Positions 18,110 through 26,182 are shown, counted from the first letter of the stretch. The stretch is 64,000 nt of DNA from Streptomyces sp. PCS3-D2 (GCF_000612545.2 NZ_CP097800.1:5592501-5656500); one strand, 5' to 3'. Translations and numbers: made by a program. Notes: generated from the sequence alone by a model not told the origin.

Positions 18110-18416
18110 CCCCCTCGGTCCCGCAGCCCCGGGATTTCGGATCGCGTTCACCCCGTTATGTTTTCTGCGGTTCCGCAATGGGGCCGCTGGCCTCCGGGCC
18201 CGGCATGACTGTTGCCCCCTGTCGAAGGCATGACCTGGGGGGTGGTGTCACCGGGTCCGGGGGTGTTCGTCGGAGACGCTGATCAGAGGTCCGGCCACCG
18301 TCCGGTCCGGCGCAATGCTGGACAGTTCGCGGGCGGCAGGTCTGCATAACGTGGATGCGCGAGCACGACACCCGAGCCGAGGCCGGCACCGTCAACACCC
18401 CCTGGGAAGGGGCACG
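18110..18416 (+). ncRNA. Probable IS110 left-end non-coding region with bridge RNA
   Basis: No coding frame is convincing in these 307 bases. In the IS110 group the long left end is transcribed as a structured bridge (seek) RNA that pairs with donor and target DNA and guides the recombinase. The region has several short GC-rich self-pairing stretches (for example ggtccggccaccgtccggtccgg). The RNA limits and its two loops cannot be defined by eye, and the first bases may still be host sequence. Confidence 0.45.
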
Positions 18417-19634
18417 ATGTTCGAGATCGAAGACGTGGGCGTGTTCCTGGGCCTGGACGTCGGCAAGAGCAGCCATCACGGTCATGGGCTCACCCCGGGC
18501 GGGAAGAAGGTCTTCGACAAGCAGCTGCCCAACAGCGAGCCCAAGCTGCGGGCCGCCTTCGACAAGCTGACCGCGAAGTTCGGCACCGTGCTGGTGATCG
18601 TGGACCAGCCCGCCTCCATCGGCGCCCTGCCACTGACCGTCGCCCGCGACGCGGGCTGCCAGGTCGCCTACCTGCCCGGACTGGCGATGCGCCGGATCGC
18701 CGACCTCTACCCGGGCGAGACCAAGACCGACGCCAAGGACGCCGCCGTCATCGCGGACGCCGCCCGGACGATGCCGCACACCCTGCGCTCGCTGGAGCTG
18801 ACCGACCAGATCACCGCCGAGCTGACCGTGCTCGTCGGCTTCGACCAGGACCTGGCCGCCGAGGCCACCCGCACCTCCAACCGGATACGGGGCCTGCTCA
18901 CCCAGTTCCACCCCAGCCTGGAACGCGTCCTGGGCCCGCGCCTGGACCACCAGGCCGTGACCTGGCTGCTGGAGCGCTACGGATCCCCAGCCGCCCTGCG
19001 CAAGGCCGGACGCCGCAGACTCGTCGAGCTGATCCGCCCGAAGGCCCCGCGCATGGCCACCAGGCTGATCGACGACGTCTTCAACGCGCTCGACGAGCAG
19101 ACCGTCGTCGTTCCCGGGACCGGCACCCTCGACATCGTCATCCCCTCCCTGGCCGCCTCGCTGGCCGCTGTCCACACCCAGCGCCGGGCGATGGAAGCCC
19201 AGATCAACGCCCTGCTGGAGGCTCACCCTCTTTCCCCGGTCCTGACGTCGATGCCCGGCGTCGGCGTCAGGCCCGCCGCCGTCCTGCTGGTCACCGTCGG
19301 CGACGGCACCAGCTTCCCCACCGCCGCCCACCTCGCCTCCTACGCCGGCCTCGCCCCCACCACGAAGCAGTCCGGGACCTCGATCCATGGCGAACACGCA
19401 CCCCGAGGCGGAAACCGGCAGCTCAAACGGGCGATGTTTCTCTCCGCCTTCGCCTGCATGAACGCCGACCCGGCCTCCCGCGCCTACTACGACAAGCAAC
19501 GAGCACGCGGCAAAACCCACACCCAGGCCCTCCTCCGCCTCGCCCGCCAACGCATCAGCGTCCTGTTCGCCATGCTCCGCGACGGCACCTTCTACGAATC
19601 CCGGACACCGACGGACGTCGAGCTCGCCGCTTAG
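18417..19634 (+). CDS. IS110-family transposase (DEDD recombinase)
   Basis: The 405-aa protein has an N-terminal RuvC-like DEDD domain: first Asp in FLGLDVGKSSHH, second acidic residue in VIVDQPASIGALP, and the last pair in TKTDAKDAAVIADAAR. A C-terminal Tnp20 domain follows (LTSMPGVGVRPAAVLLVTVGDG, SYAGLAPTTKQSGTSIHGE), including the Ser thought to attack DNA, and RGGNRQLKRAMFLSAFA. All motifs are present and the frame is open, so it may be active. GGAAGG lies 6 nt before the ATG at 18417. Upstream in-frame codons from 18315 belong to the left end. Confidence 0.92.
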   Translation: MFEIEDVGVFLGLDVGKSSHHGHGLTPGGKKVFDKQLPNSEPKLRAAFDKLTAKFGTVLVIVDQPASIGALPLTVARDAGCQVAYLPGLAMRRIADLYPGETKTDAKDAAVIADAARTMPHTLRSLELTDQITAELTVLVGFDQDLAAEATRTSNRIRGLLTQFHPSLERVLGPRLDHQAVTWLLERYGSPAALRKAGRRRLVELIRPKAPRMATRLIDDVFNALDEQTVVVPGTGTLDIVIPSLAASLAAVHTQRRAMEAQINALLEAHPLSPVLTSMPGVGVRPAAVLLVTVGDGTSFPTAAHLASYAGLAPTTKQSGTSIHGEHAPRGGNRQLKRAMFLSAFACMNADPASRAYYDKQRARGKTHTQALLRLARQRISVLFAMLRDGTFYESRTPTDVELAA

Positions 19635-19669
19635 CCTCAGCAAGCCCGAACCACCCGAAACCCGACACA

Positions 19670-19698
19670 GGTGCCTTGACGAAAGACATAGAGGCACC
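19670..19698. repeat. IS110 right-end inverted repeat
   Basis: ggtgcc (19670-19675) pairs with ggcacc (19693-19698) around an AT-rich centre ttgacgaaagacatagag. It lies 35 bp after the transposase stop. Its TTG (19676) is in frame with the next gene. Confidence 0.65.
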
Positions 19699-19741
19699 CC
19701 CCGCCCGCGGCGCGGTCCGGCGGCGGCCCTACCCTCCCGGT

Positions 19742-20059
19742 GTGGACGTACCCGACTGGATGCGCTGGACCTCCTGTGCCTTCGCAGCCGTGCAACTGAT
19801 CTTCACCTACCGCAGCGTGCAACTGCTGCGCCAGGCCGGTCCGGGCCGCCGGACGGACCCGTGGCTGGCGGTCGCCGACGACGTGATGGGGGTGGTGCTG
19901 CCCGTCGGGCTGGCGCTCGGCTCCCTCGACGTACTGCTGGTCGCGGGCCCGGTACTGCTCGCGATCGGGGCCTGCAAGGAAATCCGGGCCCTCCTCGCCC
20001 GCCGCGCGGCGAGGACGGCACCGGCGGCCGGCGGGGGAGCGGTCCCCACAGGGGACTAG
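19742..20059 (+). CDS. Small membrane protein of unknown function
   Basis: The 105-aa protein from GTG 19742 starts DVPDWMRWTSCAFAAVQLIF and has about three hydrophobic stretches (to LIFTY, DVMGVVLPVGLALGSL, LLVAGPVLLAIGACKEI), then a basic Ala/Arg tail. TACCCT (19730-19735) is 6 nt before the GTG, so a leaderless start is likely. The frame is also open back to a TTG at 19676 inside the IS end, which would add 22 residues of IS and flank origin; I do not favour it. It converges on trpEG. I do not recognise a family. Confidence 0.6.
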   Translation: MDVPDWMRWTSCAFAAVQLIFTYRSVQLLRQAGPGRRTDPWLAVADDVMGVVLPVGLALGSLDVLLVAGPVLLAIGACKEIRALLARRAARTAPAAGGGAVPTGD

Positions 20060-20117
20060 CTTGATCTTCAACCGCTGGGCCCGGCACATCACCCGCGGGC
20101 CGGGCGGGCCGCGCCGC

Positions 20118-22088
20118 TCACACGGCTGCGCCCCGCACCTGCGTCACCAGCTCGCGCAGCAGCTCCGCGCCGCGCAGGGTGAGGACCGACTCCGGGTGGA
20201 ACTGGACCCCGGCGAAGCCCCCGGCGGGGGAGCGCAGTGCGTGGACCTCCCCCGTGGACCGGTCCCGGGCCACCTCGACCCCTCGGGCGGCCAGTCCGGC
20301 AGCCAGGCGGTCGTCGCAGTGCGCGGTGAAGGTGTTGTAGAAGCCGACCACCTCCTCGGCCCCGAACAGCTCGATCCGGGTCTGCGCGCCCTGCGCCGGC
20401 TCCGCCTTGCGGACCAGCGGCAGGCCCAGCTCGGCGGCGAGCGGCTCGTGCCCGAGGCACACCCCGAGCAGGCCGTGGCGCTGCCCGGCCAGCAGCTCGC
20501 CGGTCAGCCCGCGCAGCAGCCGCATCTTCGGATCGGCAGAGTCGGCCGGGTTCCCCGGGCCGGGCCCCAGCACGATCGGCCCCTCCCAGGCCAGGGCCGT
20601 CTCCCGCAGCCCCGGTTCGTCGAAGCGCCGTACGGTGACCTCCAGCCCGATGACCCGCAGCACGTGCGCCAGCATCGCGGTGAAGGTGTCCTCCCCGTCC
20701 ACCACCAGCGCATGCCCCGACGGCTGGGCCGGCCGCTCCTGCATCCGCAGCCAGAAGGGGGCCAGGTCGGCACGCCGGGCGTCGAGGGCCGCCCGCACCC
20801 GCGGGTCCTGCGCCAGTCGGGTCCCCGCGGCGGCCGGCCGCGGCGCCGCCGGCCGTACCCCGAGCGCCGCCAGCACTCCCGCCGCCTTCGCGTGCGTCTC
20901 CGCGACCTCACCCGCCGGATCGGAGTGCCGCACCAGGGTGGCGCCCACCGGCACCCGCAGCCGCCCGTCCCGGGCGATGTCGGCCGTCCGGATCAGGATG
21001 GGGGAGTCGAGGGTCTGCGCCCCCGCGGCGTCCAGGCCCACCAGCGCCAGCGCCCCCGCGTAGTAGCCGCGCCCGCCGCTTTCGTGGCGCTGGATCACCC
21101 GGCAGGCGTTCTGCACCGGCGAACCCGTCACGGTCGCCGCGAACATCGTCTCGCGCAGCACGTCCCGCACGTCCAGGGAGGAGCGTCCGCGCAGTTCGTA
21201 CTCGGTGTGGGTGAGGTGGGCCATCTCCTTGAGCCGCGGTCCGACGACGACCCCGCCCCGGTCGCCTACCGTGCACATCATCTTCAGTTCCTCGTCGACC
21301 ACCATCGACAGCTCCTCGGTCTCCTTGCGGTCGCCGAGGAAGGCCAGGAGCGACTCGGCGGTCGGCCCGGTGGCCGGATGGCGGTACGTGCCGCTGATCG
21401 GGTTCATCACGACCGTGCCGCCCGCCCGCCGTCCGCCGCCCCCCTCGGCCGAGTGCCCTTCGCACCCGCTCCGCCCGTTCGACATCCGCACGTGGACCTC
21501 GGGGCTCGCCCCGACCAGCGTGCGCTCCCCGGTATGGACGACATAGGTCCAGTACGCCCCCCGCTCGCCCTCCAGCAGCCGCCGGAACAGGGCCAGCGCG
21601 TCCGCCCGGCCGAAACCGTCGATCCGGCCCTCGAACGTGCGCCGGATGACGAAGTTCGAGCCCTCGCCCCGGCCGATCTCCTCCCGGATCACCCGCTCCA
21701 CCGTGTCCGCGTACGCCTCGTCGGAGACGTCGAAACCACCGTCCTCGACCCGCACCGCGTGCGCCGGCAGCACGGCCAGCACCTCGGCGAGCGGGATCTC
21801 GTACGCCTCCTCGGCGACCAGTGCGCTCAGCGGGGTGCCGTCGTCGCGCACGTCGAAACCCCGCTCCCGGATCTGCCGGAAGGGCACGAGTGCGAGGGTG
21901 GGCAGAGTGCCGACGGGCAGGTCGGCGAGGTTCTCGACCTCGTGGACCGGCCCGAGGAGGACCTCGACGCTCTCGTGGTCGCGGCCGGGGGTCCGCCGGC
22001 GCAGCAGGGCGAAGGGCGGGCAGGAGTCGTCGAGCAGCCGGCCCAGCGGGCCGGGTACGTCGGGTCGGTTCGGTCGGCTGGTGTCCAT
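20118..22088 (-). CDS. trpE: Anthranilate synthase, fused TrpE-TrpG
   Basis: The 656-aa fusion has an N-terminal chorismate-binding domain (residues about 1-440, with NPISGTYRHPATG, DEELKMMCTVGDRGGVV, MFAATVTGSPVQNA and IRTADI) and a C-terminal glutamine amidotransferase domain. The latter carries GPGPGNPADS, LGVCLGHEPLA with the nucleophile Cys, and VQFHPESVLT with His and Glu. It makes anthranilate from chorismate and glutamine. The same fused form is known in S. venezuelae. An attenuator with three Trp codons lies upstream, so tryptophan supply should control it. The ATG at 22088 has a GGAAGGAC ribosome binding site. Confidence 0.93.
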   Translation of the reverse strand: MDTSRPNRPDVPGPLGRLLDDSCPPFALLRRRTPGRDHESVEVLLGPVHEVENLADLPVGTLPTLALVPFRQIRERGFDVRDDGTPLSALVAEEAYEIPLAEVLAVLPAHAVRVEDGGFDVSDEAYADTVERVIREEIGRGEGSNFVIRRTFEGRIDGFGRADALALFRRLLEGERGAYWTYVVHTGERTLVGASPEVHVRMSNGRSGCEGHSAEGGGGRRAGGTVVMNPISGTYRHPATGPTAESLLAFLGDRKETEELSMVVDEELKMMCTVGDRGGVVVGPRLKEMAHLTHTEYELRGRSSLDVRDVLRETMFAATVTGSPVQNACRVIQRHESGGRGYYAGALALVGLDAAGAQTLDSPILIRTADIARDGRLRVPVGATLVRHSDPAGEVAETHAKAAGVLAALGVRPAAPRPAAAGTRLAQDPRVRAALDARRADLAPFWLRMQERPAQPSGHALVVDGEDTFTAMLAHVLRVIGLEVTVRRFDEPGLRETALAWEGPIVLGPGPGNPADSADPKMRLLRGLTGELLAGQRHGLLGVCLGHEPLAAELGLPLVRKAEPAQGAQTRIELFGAEEVVGFYNTFTAHCDDRLAAGLAARGVEVARDRSTGEVHALRSPAGGFAGVQFHPESVLTLRGAELLRELVTQVRGAAV

Positions 22089-22152
22089 GGGCGGAGCGTC
22101 CTTCCGTCGGGGGAGGAGCGGCTCGCGCTGCCGGCGCCGGTGCCGGGAACGC

Positions 22153-22263
22153 GGAAGGCCGCCCCTCGGGGCGGCCTTCGCGTCGTGCGTGTCGTCAGGT
22201 ACGCGCAGGAAGTGGGCCGCCGGGAGCGGTCCACCACCAGTTCTGGTTCGTGTGCGCGTACAT
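22153..22263 (-). promoter_or_regulatory. trp attenuator region (leader plus terminator hairpin)
   Basis: Between the leader peptide and trpE lies a perfect 11-bp stem, aaggccgcccc (22155-22165) with ggggcggcctt (22168-22178), on the minus strand about 65 nt before the trpE ATG. A leader with tandem Trp codons followed by such a hairpin is the classic attenuation layout, and it has been described for S. venezuelae trpE. The antiterminator pairing was not worked out. Confidence 0.8.
22195..22263 (-). CDS. trpE leader peptide with three Trp codons
   Basis: The 22-aa frame (ATG 22263 to TGA 22195) reads MYAHTNQN-WWW-TAPGG and ends ART. Three TGG codons in a row are otherwise very rare, and the peptide resembles the known Streptomyces Trp leader. 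An upstream in-frame ATG at 22275 would give 26 aa. When charged tRNA-Trp is scarce, the ribosome should stall on these codons and let transcription enter trpE. Confidence 0.8.
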   Translation of the reverse strand: MYAHTNQNWWWTAPGGPLPART

Positions 22264-22427
22264 GCGGTGAACCATAGCCCAGAACGCCCCGGTGGCGCCG
22301 GATCGGTTCCGCAACGCGTGCCGAACCATCGATTCCGTTCCGCCGGGCGTCCACGGCCTTCGAGGAATCCGTCTCACGTTGTGGGCGGGGGGCCGGACGC
22401 CACCCGTAACGCCGTAATGTGTACGAG

Positions 22428-23780
22428 GTGACCGTGAACGCTGAAAACCAAGCCCCCGCCGCCAAGGCGACCTGGCGAGACCTTCCCGCGGCGCAGCAGC
22501 CTTCGTACCCCGATGCCGAGGCTCTGCGCGCTGTCGTCGCGGACCTCGAATCGTATCCTCCGCTCGTTTTCGCGGGTGAGTGCGACCAGCTGCGTGCCCG
22601 TCTGGGAGCCGTCGCCAAGGGCGAGGCGTTCCTGCTCCAGGGCGGCGACTGCGCCGAGGCCTTCGACGGCGTCTCCGCCGACCACATCCGGGCCAAGCTC
22701 AAGACGCTGCTCCAGATGAGTGCTGTTCTGACGTACGCGGCGTCCGTACCGGTCGTCAAGGTCGGCCGGATCGCCGGGCAGTACTCCAAGCCGCGCTCCA
22801 AGGACACCGAGACCCGCGACGGCGTGACCCTGCCGACCTACCGCGGCGACTCCGTCAACGGCTTCGCCTTCACCGAGGAGGCGCGCGTCCCGGACCCCGA
22901 GCGGCTGAAGCGCATGTACCACGCCTCCGCCTCCACGCTCAACCTGGTGCGCGCCTTCACCACCGGTGGTTACGCCGACCTGCGCCAGGTGCACGCCTGG
23001 AACCAGGACTTCGTGAAGTCCTCCCCGTCCGGTCAGCGGTACGAGCAGCTGGCCCGGGAGATCGACAACGCGCTGAACTTCATGAAGGCCTGTGGCACCG
23101 ACCCGGCCGAGTTCAAGGCGGTGGAGTTCTACGCCTCCCACGAGGCGCTGCTGCTGGACTACGAGGGCGCGCTGACGCGCACCGACTCGCGCACCGGCAA
23201 GCTGTACGACACCTCCGGCCACATGGTGTGGATCGGTGAGCGCACCCGTCAGCTGGACCACGCGCACATCGAGTTCTGCTCGCAGATCACCAACCCGATC
23301 GGCATCAAGCTCGGCCCCACCACCACGGTGGACGAGGCGCTGACCTACATCGACCGCCTGGACCCCGAGCGCGAGCCGGGCCGGCTGACCTTCGTCGTCC
23401 GCATGGGCGCCGACAAGGTCCGCGACAAGCTCCCCGAGCTGGTCGAGAAGGTCACGGCCTCGGGCGCGACGGTCGCCTGGGTGACCGACCCGATGCACGG
23501 CAACACCTTCGAGGCGGCCTCCGGCCACAAGACGCGCCGTTTCGACGACGTGCTCGACGAGGTCAAGGGCTTCTTCGAGGTGCACAAGGCGCTGGGCACC
23601 CACCCGGGCGGCATCCACGTCGAGCTGACCGGTGACGACGTCACCGAGTGCGTGGGCGGCGGCGACGAGATCTTCGTCGACGACCTGCACCAGCGCTACG
23701 AGACGGCCTGCGACCCGCGGCTCAACCGCAGCCAGTCGCTGGACCTGGCGTTCCTGGTGGCGGAGCTCTACCGCGACTAG
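22428..23780 (+). CDS. aroH: 3-deoxy-D-arabino-heptulosonate 7-phosphate synthase, class II
   Basis: The 450-aa protein matches the class II (plant-like) DAHP synthase of Streptomyces almost end to end. Key blocks are FAGECDQLRA, LLQGGDCAEAF with the metal Cys, KPRS, GERTRQLDHAHIEF, DPMHGNT, GGIHVELTGDDVTEC and a C-terminal DPRLNRSQSLDLAF. It joins PEP and erythrose-4-phosphate as the first step of the shikimate pathway. The GTG at 22428 gives the same start as the S. coelicolor protein. TAATGT (22415-22420) sits 7 nt before it, so it may be leaderless. It is divergent from trpE, and both serve aromatic synthesis. Confidence 0.94.
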   Translation: MTVNAENQAPAAKATWRDLPAAQQPSYPDAEALRAVVADLESYPPLVFAGECDQLRARLGAVAKGEAFLLQGGDCAEAFDGVSADHIRAKLKTLLQMSAVLTYAASVPVVKVGRIAGQYSKPRSKDTETRDGVTLPTYRGDSVNGFAFTEEARVPDPERLKRMYHASASTLNLVRAFTTGGYADLRQVHAWNQDFVKSSPSGQRYEQLAREIDNALNFMKACGTDPAEFKAVEFYASHEALLLDYEGALTRTDSRTGKLYDTSGHMVWIGERTRQLDHAHIEFCSQITNPIGIKLGPTTTVDEALTYIDRLDPEREPGRLTFVVRMGADKVRDKLPELVEKVTASGATVAWVTDPMHGNTFEAASGHKTRRFDDVLDEVKGFFEVHKALGTHPGGIHVELTGDDVTECVGGGDEIFVDDLHQRYETACDPRLNRSQSLDLAFLVAELYRD

Positions 23781-23805
23781 GCGTCGCGATCAGCAGGTGC
23801 GTTCC

Positions 23806-23852
23806 TACGACTGTGGGGCGCGGATCGATGTGATCCGCGCCCCACAGTCGTA
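23806..23852 (+). terminator. aroH terminator, 21-bp perfect stem
   Basis: tacgactgtggggcgcggat (23806-23825) plus c pairs perfectly with the sequence at 23832-23852 around a 5-nt loop (gatgt). It lies 26 bp after the aroH stop. It is one of the strongest hairpins in the window and insulates the iron-controlled gene that follows. Confidence 0.9.
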
Positions 23853-23888
23853 CCCGGGGCTTTCCGGCCACCCTGACTTTGGGTACGG

Positions 23889-23907
23889 TTAGGTAAGCCT
23901 CACCGAA
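23889..23907 (+). promoter_or_regulatory. Iron box (DmdR1/IdeR/DtxR-type operator)
   Basis: TTAGGTAAGCCTCACCGAA is a close match to the 19-bp DtxR-family palindrome TTAGGTTAGGCTAACCTAA. It lies 45 bp before the bfd start. In Streptomyces DmdR1 with Fe2+ represses such promoters, so bfd should rise when iron is low. Confidence 0.85.
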
Positions 23908-23952
23908 TAGGGGATGGCTCGCCGCACCGCTCAGCGCCAGGAGGTGAACCGC

Positions 23953-24210
23953 GTGTACGTCTGCTCTTGCTTCGGGATCACCGACCAGCAGGTCAAGGAG
24001 CACGCGGCTGCCGGGGCCTGCACGCCCCGCCAGATCGCCTCGGCCACCAAGGCCGGCACCGACTGCGGCTCCTGCGTGCGCACCATCCAGGGCATCCTCG
24101 GCCGCGGGGCGTGCCCGCGCAGGGAGCTGCTGGAGAAGGGCGGCGCGGTGTCCGTGCTCGCGGCCGACCCGGAGGCGACGCCCTCGCCCGAGCTGGCGGA
24201 AGCGGCCTAG
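23953..24210 (+). CDS. bfd: Bacterioferritin-associated ferredoxin (BFD-like [2Fe-2S])
   Basis: The 85-aa protein starts VYVCSCFGITDQQVKE and has the BFD cysteine pattern C-x-C then DCGSC, which holds a [2Fe-2S] cluster. Family members pass electrons to bacterioferritin so that stored Fe3+ is released as Fe2+. The GTG at 23953 is chosen because GGAGGT lies 7 nt upstream; earlier in-frame starts would extend into the leader. The C-terminal 30 residues are an acidic Ala/Pro tail. An iron box lies upstream and bacterioferritin is the convergent neighbour, a setting that supports the role. Confidence 0.9.
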   Translation: MYVCSCFGITDQQVKEHAAAGACTPRQIASATKAGTDCGSCVRTIQGILGRGACPRRELLEKGGAVSVLAADPEATPSPELAEAA

Positions 24211-24251
24211 GAACCGGACCGGGCCGGCGCGCGTCGGCCGGCAGCCGGTTC
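24211..24251. terminator. Bidirectional hairpin between bfd and bfr
   Basis: gaaccgg (24211-24217) pairs with ccggttc (24245-24251), and an inner gccggc/gccggc-type stem is also possible. It occupies the 58-bp gap between the two convergent stop codons. Confidence 0.6.
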
Positions 24252-24268
24252 GCCCGATCGGCCGACGG

Positions 24269-24745
24269 TCAGCTCGGCTGCTCGATCAGCTGCGCGATGT
24301 AGAGCGCCTCGCCCAGGGACTCGATGAGCTCCAGCTGGGTGTCGAGGTAGTCGATGTGGTGCTCCTCGTCCTCCAGGATCTCCTCGAAGAGGCGGGCCGA
24401 GGTGATGTCACCCTTCCCGCGCATGACCTCGATGCCCCGCTTCAGCCGGTCGATGGCCTCGACCTCGACCTGGCGGTCCGCCTGGAACATCTCGGTGATG
24501 GTCTGCCCGACGCGCACGTGGAAGAGGCGCTGGTAGTTCGGCAGGCCGTCCAGCATCAGGATGCGCTCGGTGAGCTTGTCCGCGTGCTTCATCTCGTCGA
24601 TGGACTCTTCACGCGTGTACTTGGCGAGCTTGGTCCAGCCCTTGTTGTCCTGGATGCGGTAGTGCAGCCAGTACTGGTTGATGGCCGTCAGCTCGCCGGT
24701 CAGCTGCTCGTTCAGAAACTCAAGGACCTCGGGGTCGCCCTGCAT
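24269..24745 (-). CDS. bfr: Bacterioferritin
   Basis: The 158-aa protein has the ferritin four-helix fold with diiron ligands in TGELTAINQYWLHYRI (Glu18), EESIDEMKHADKL (Glu51 and His54), the Glu in QVEVEAI, and EDEEHHIDYL (Glu and His near 127-130). Met52 in DEMKHA is the heme axial ligand, so a heme-containing 24-mer is expected. It stores iron and limits Fenton chemistry. The length is usual. GGAGCC lies before the ATG. No iron box was seen upstream of bfr itself, unlike bfd. Confidence 0.95.
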   Translation of the reverse strand: MQGDPEVLEFLNEQLTGELTAINQYWLHYRIQDNKGWTKLAKYTREESIDEMKHADKLTERILMLDGLPNYQRLFHVRVGQTITEMFQADRQVEVEAIDRLKRGIEVMRGKGDITSARLFEEILEDEEHHIDYLDTQLELIESLGEALYIAQLIEQPS

Positions 24746-24918
24746 CGCAGAGGCTCCTTCCAGGCAATGTCAGCTATGTGACGGGGCAGTTGCGCGCATC
24801 CTTGCACCGCCGCTGAGGGCCGTCCAGTAAGTGCCTCCTTAGTGGGAGTTACCGTGACTTGCCCGAATCGGCCCCGGCCTGGTCATGACCACCCTGCCCA
24901 GTCTGTCACCATGGAGTC

Positions 24919-25551
24919 ATGGGTCAGCCGGAAAGCCGGGAATCTCCGGGAGCAGAGCAGCTGGAGCTTCCACCGGGGCAGCGGCTGCAGAAGGGCTGGC
25001 CGGTCACCCACTATGGTCCCGTGCCCAAGTTCAAGCCGGACCGCTGGGAGTTCCGGGTCTTCGGCGCCACCGCCGACGGTGACAAGCACTGCTGGAACCA
25101 CGAGGAGTTCACGGCGCTGCCGTTCGCCTCCGTCGTGGCGGACCTGCACTGCGTCACGAAGTTCAGCATGCAGGGCGCGGAATGGGGCGGTGTGCTCGCC
25201 CGCGAGGTGCTGGCCCTGGCGCCTCCCGCACCGCAGGTCACCCACGTGATGGTGTGGGCCGAGTACGGCTTCAGCTCCAACCTGAGGCTGGCCGACTTCG
25301 CATCCGACCGGACCGTCTTCGCCACCCACCAGGGCGGTGAACTGCTCACCGCCGAGCACGGTTTCCCCGTCCGGCTGGTGGTCCCGCACCTGTACGCCTG
25401 GAAGGGCCCCAAGTGGGTCCGCGGCATCGAGTACATGACCGCCGACCGCCGGGGCTTCTGGGAGGAGCGCGGCTACCACAACATCGGCGACCCCTGGCGC
25501 GAGCAGCGCTACTCGTACCAGGAGGAGCCGGGGGAGGGCCCCGAACTCTAG
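24919..25551 (+). CDS. Sulfite oxidase-like molybdopterin-binding oxidoreductase
   Basis: The 210-aa protein is a single-domain member of the sulfite oxidase/MsrP (YedY) family. It has GWPVTHYGPVPKFKPDRWEFRVFG at the start, the Mo-ligand Cys78 in VADLHCVTKFSMQGAEWGGV, and PVRLVVPHLYAWKGPKWVRGIEYM before the end. No Tat or Sec signal is visible, unlike MsrP, so it should be cytosolic. The substrate is unknown. It is divergent from bfr with 173 bp between them. The ATG follows a weak ribosome binding site. Confidence 0.85.
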   Translation: MGQPESRESPGAEQLELPPGQRLQKGWPVTHYGPVPKFKPDRWEFRVFGATADGDKHCWNHEEFTALPFASVVADLHCVTKFSMQGAEWGGVLAREVLALAPPAPQVTHVMVWAEYGFSSNLRLADFASDRTVFATHQGGELLTAEHGFPVRLVVPHLYAWKGPKWVRGIEYMTADRRGFWEERGYHNIGDPWREQRYSYQEEPGEGPEL

Positions 25552-25583
25552 GGGCGTTGCGAGGGCGCCCCGGGGGGCGCCCC

Positions 25584-26129
25584 TCAGTGGTGGTACTGGT
25601 GGACGACCGCGTGACCCATGCCGCGGCCGATCATCCACTTGTTGACCGGCGTCGTGATCACGAAGGCGGCCGCCAGCGCGACCACCAGGACGATCCAGAA
25701 CTTCGGGTCCGACACGTGCGCGTCCATCGCGCCCGGCCACAGTGCGATCACCCCGTTGTCGATCAACTCCATGACGGCGATCGACAGGGTGTCCGCGGCG
25801 AGGGCCACCCGGACGGCCGCCCCCAGGCCGACGCCGGCGGCGAGGATCCCGCGCAGGGTGAGTGCGTAGCCGAAGAAGAAGGCGAGGATGATCGCGAGGA
25901 TCATCGTCGAGACGTTCCCCCAGCCCAGGGCGGTGCCGATGACCATCCCGAGAACCTCACCGATGGCGCATCCTGTGAGGCAGTGCAGGGTGGCCCGGGC
26001 GGCCGCCGCCCAGTCGACCCCGCCGACGCCGCCATGGCCGTGAGCCTGGCCGTGGCCCTGCTGGTCGTGCGGGTGGTGCTCGTCGTGCGGGTGGTGCCGG
26101 TGGTCGTGCCCTTCGTGCGTCTGCTCCAT
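25584..26129 (-). CDS. His-rich DUF4396 membrane protein
   Basis: The 181-aa protein starts with about 35 residues packed with His and Asp/Glu (HEGHDHRHHPHDEHHPHD), a likely metal-binding tail. A membrane domain of about four helices follows, with TLHCLTGCAIGEVLGMVIG first and PVNKWMIGRGMGHAVVHQYHH at the end. This fits DUF4396. The paired Cys residues and terminal His residues would suit copper or another soft metal. A perfect CsoR-like palindrome lies 54 bp upstream, which supports metal control. No transport activity is proven for the family to my knowledge. Confidence 0.8.
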   Translation of the reverse strand: MEQTHEGHDHRHHPHDEHHPHDQQGHGQAHGHGGVGGVDWAAAARATLHCLTGCAIGEVLGMVIGTALGWGNVSTMILAIILAFFFGYALTLRGILAAGVGLGAAVRVALAADTLSIAVMELIDNGVIALWPGAMDAHVSDPKFWIVLVVALAAAFVITTPVNKWMIGRGMGHAVVHQYHH

Positions 26130-26182
26130 GACGACCCCCTCGTGGGAAAGCCGGGTAGCGGTCCGTCGACATGACGAACCGT

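Larger units (their letters stand above)
18110..19700 (+). mobile_element. IS110-family insertion sequence, outer limits approximate
   Basis: The element carries one DEDD transposase gene (18417-19634), a long non-coding left end (up to 18110-18416) and a short right end. The right end has ggtgcc-ttgacgaaagacatagag-ggcacc (19670-19698), a sequence I have seen at ends of actinobacterial IS110/IS117 relatives. IS110 elements lack clear terminal inverted repeats and target duplications, so the exact ends cannot be fixed here. It sits between two intact genes and does not break either. Confidence 0.8.

Noticed and set aside
18315-18416. Upstream extension of the IS110 transposase
   Set aside because: The frame is open, but GGAAGG and family homology place the start at ATG 18417. 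The extension covers the non-coding left end.
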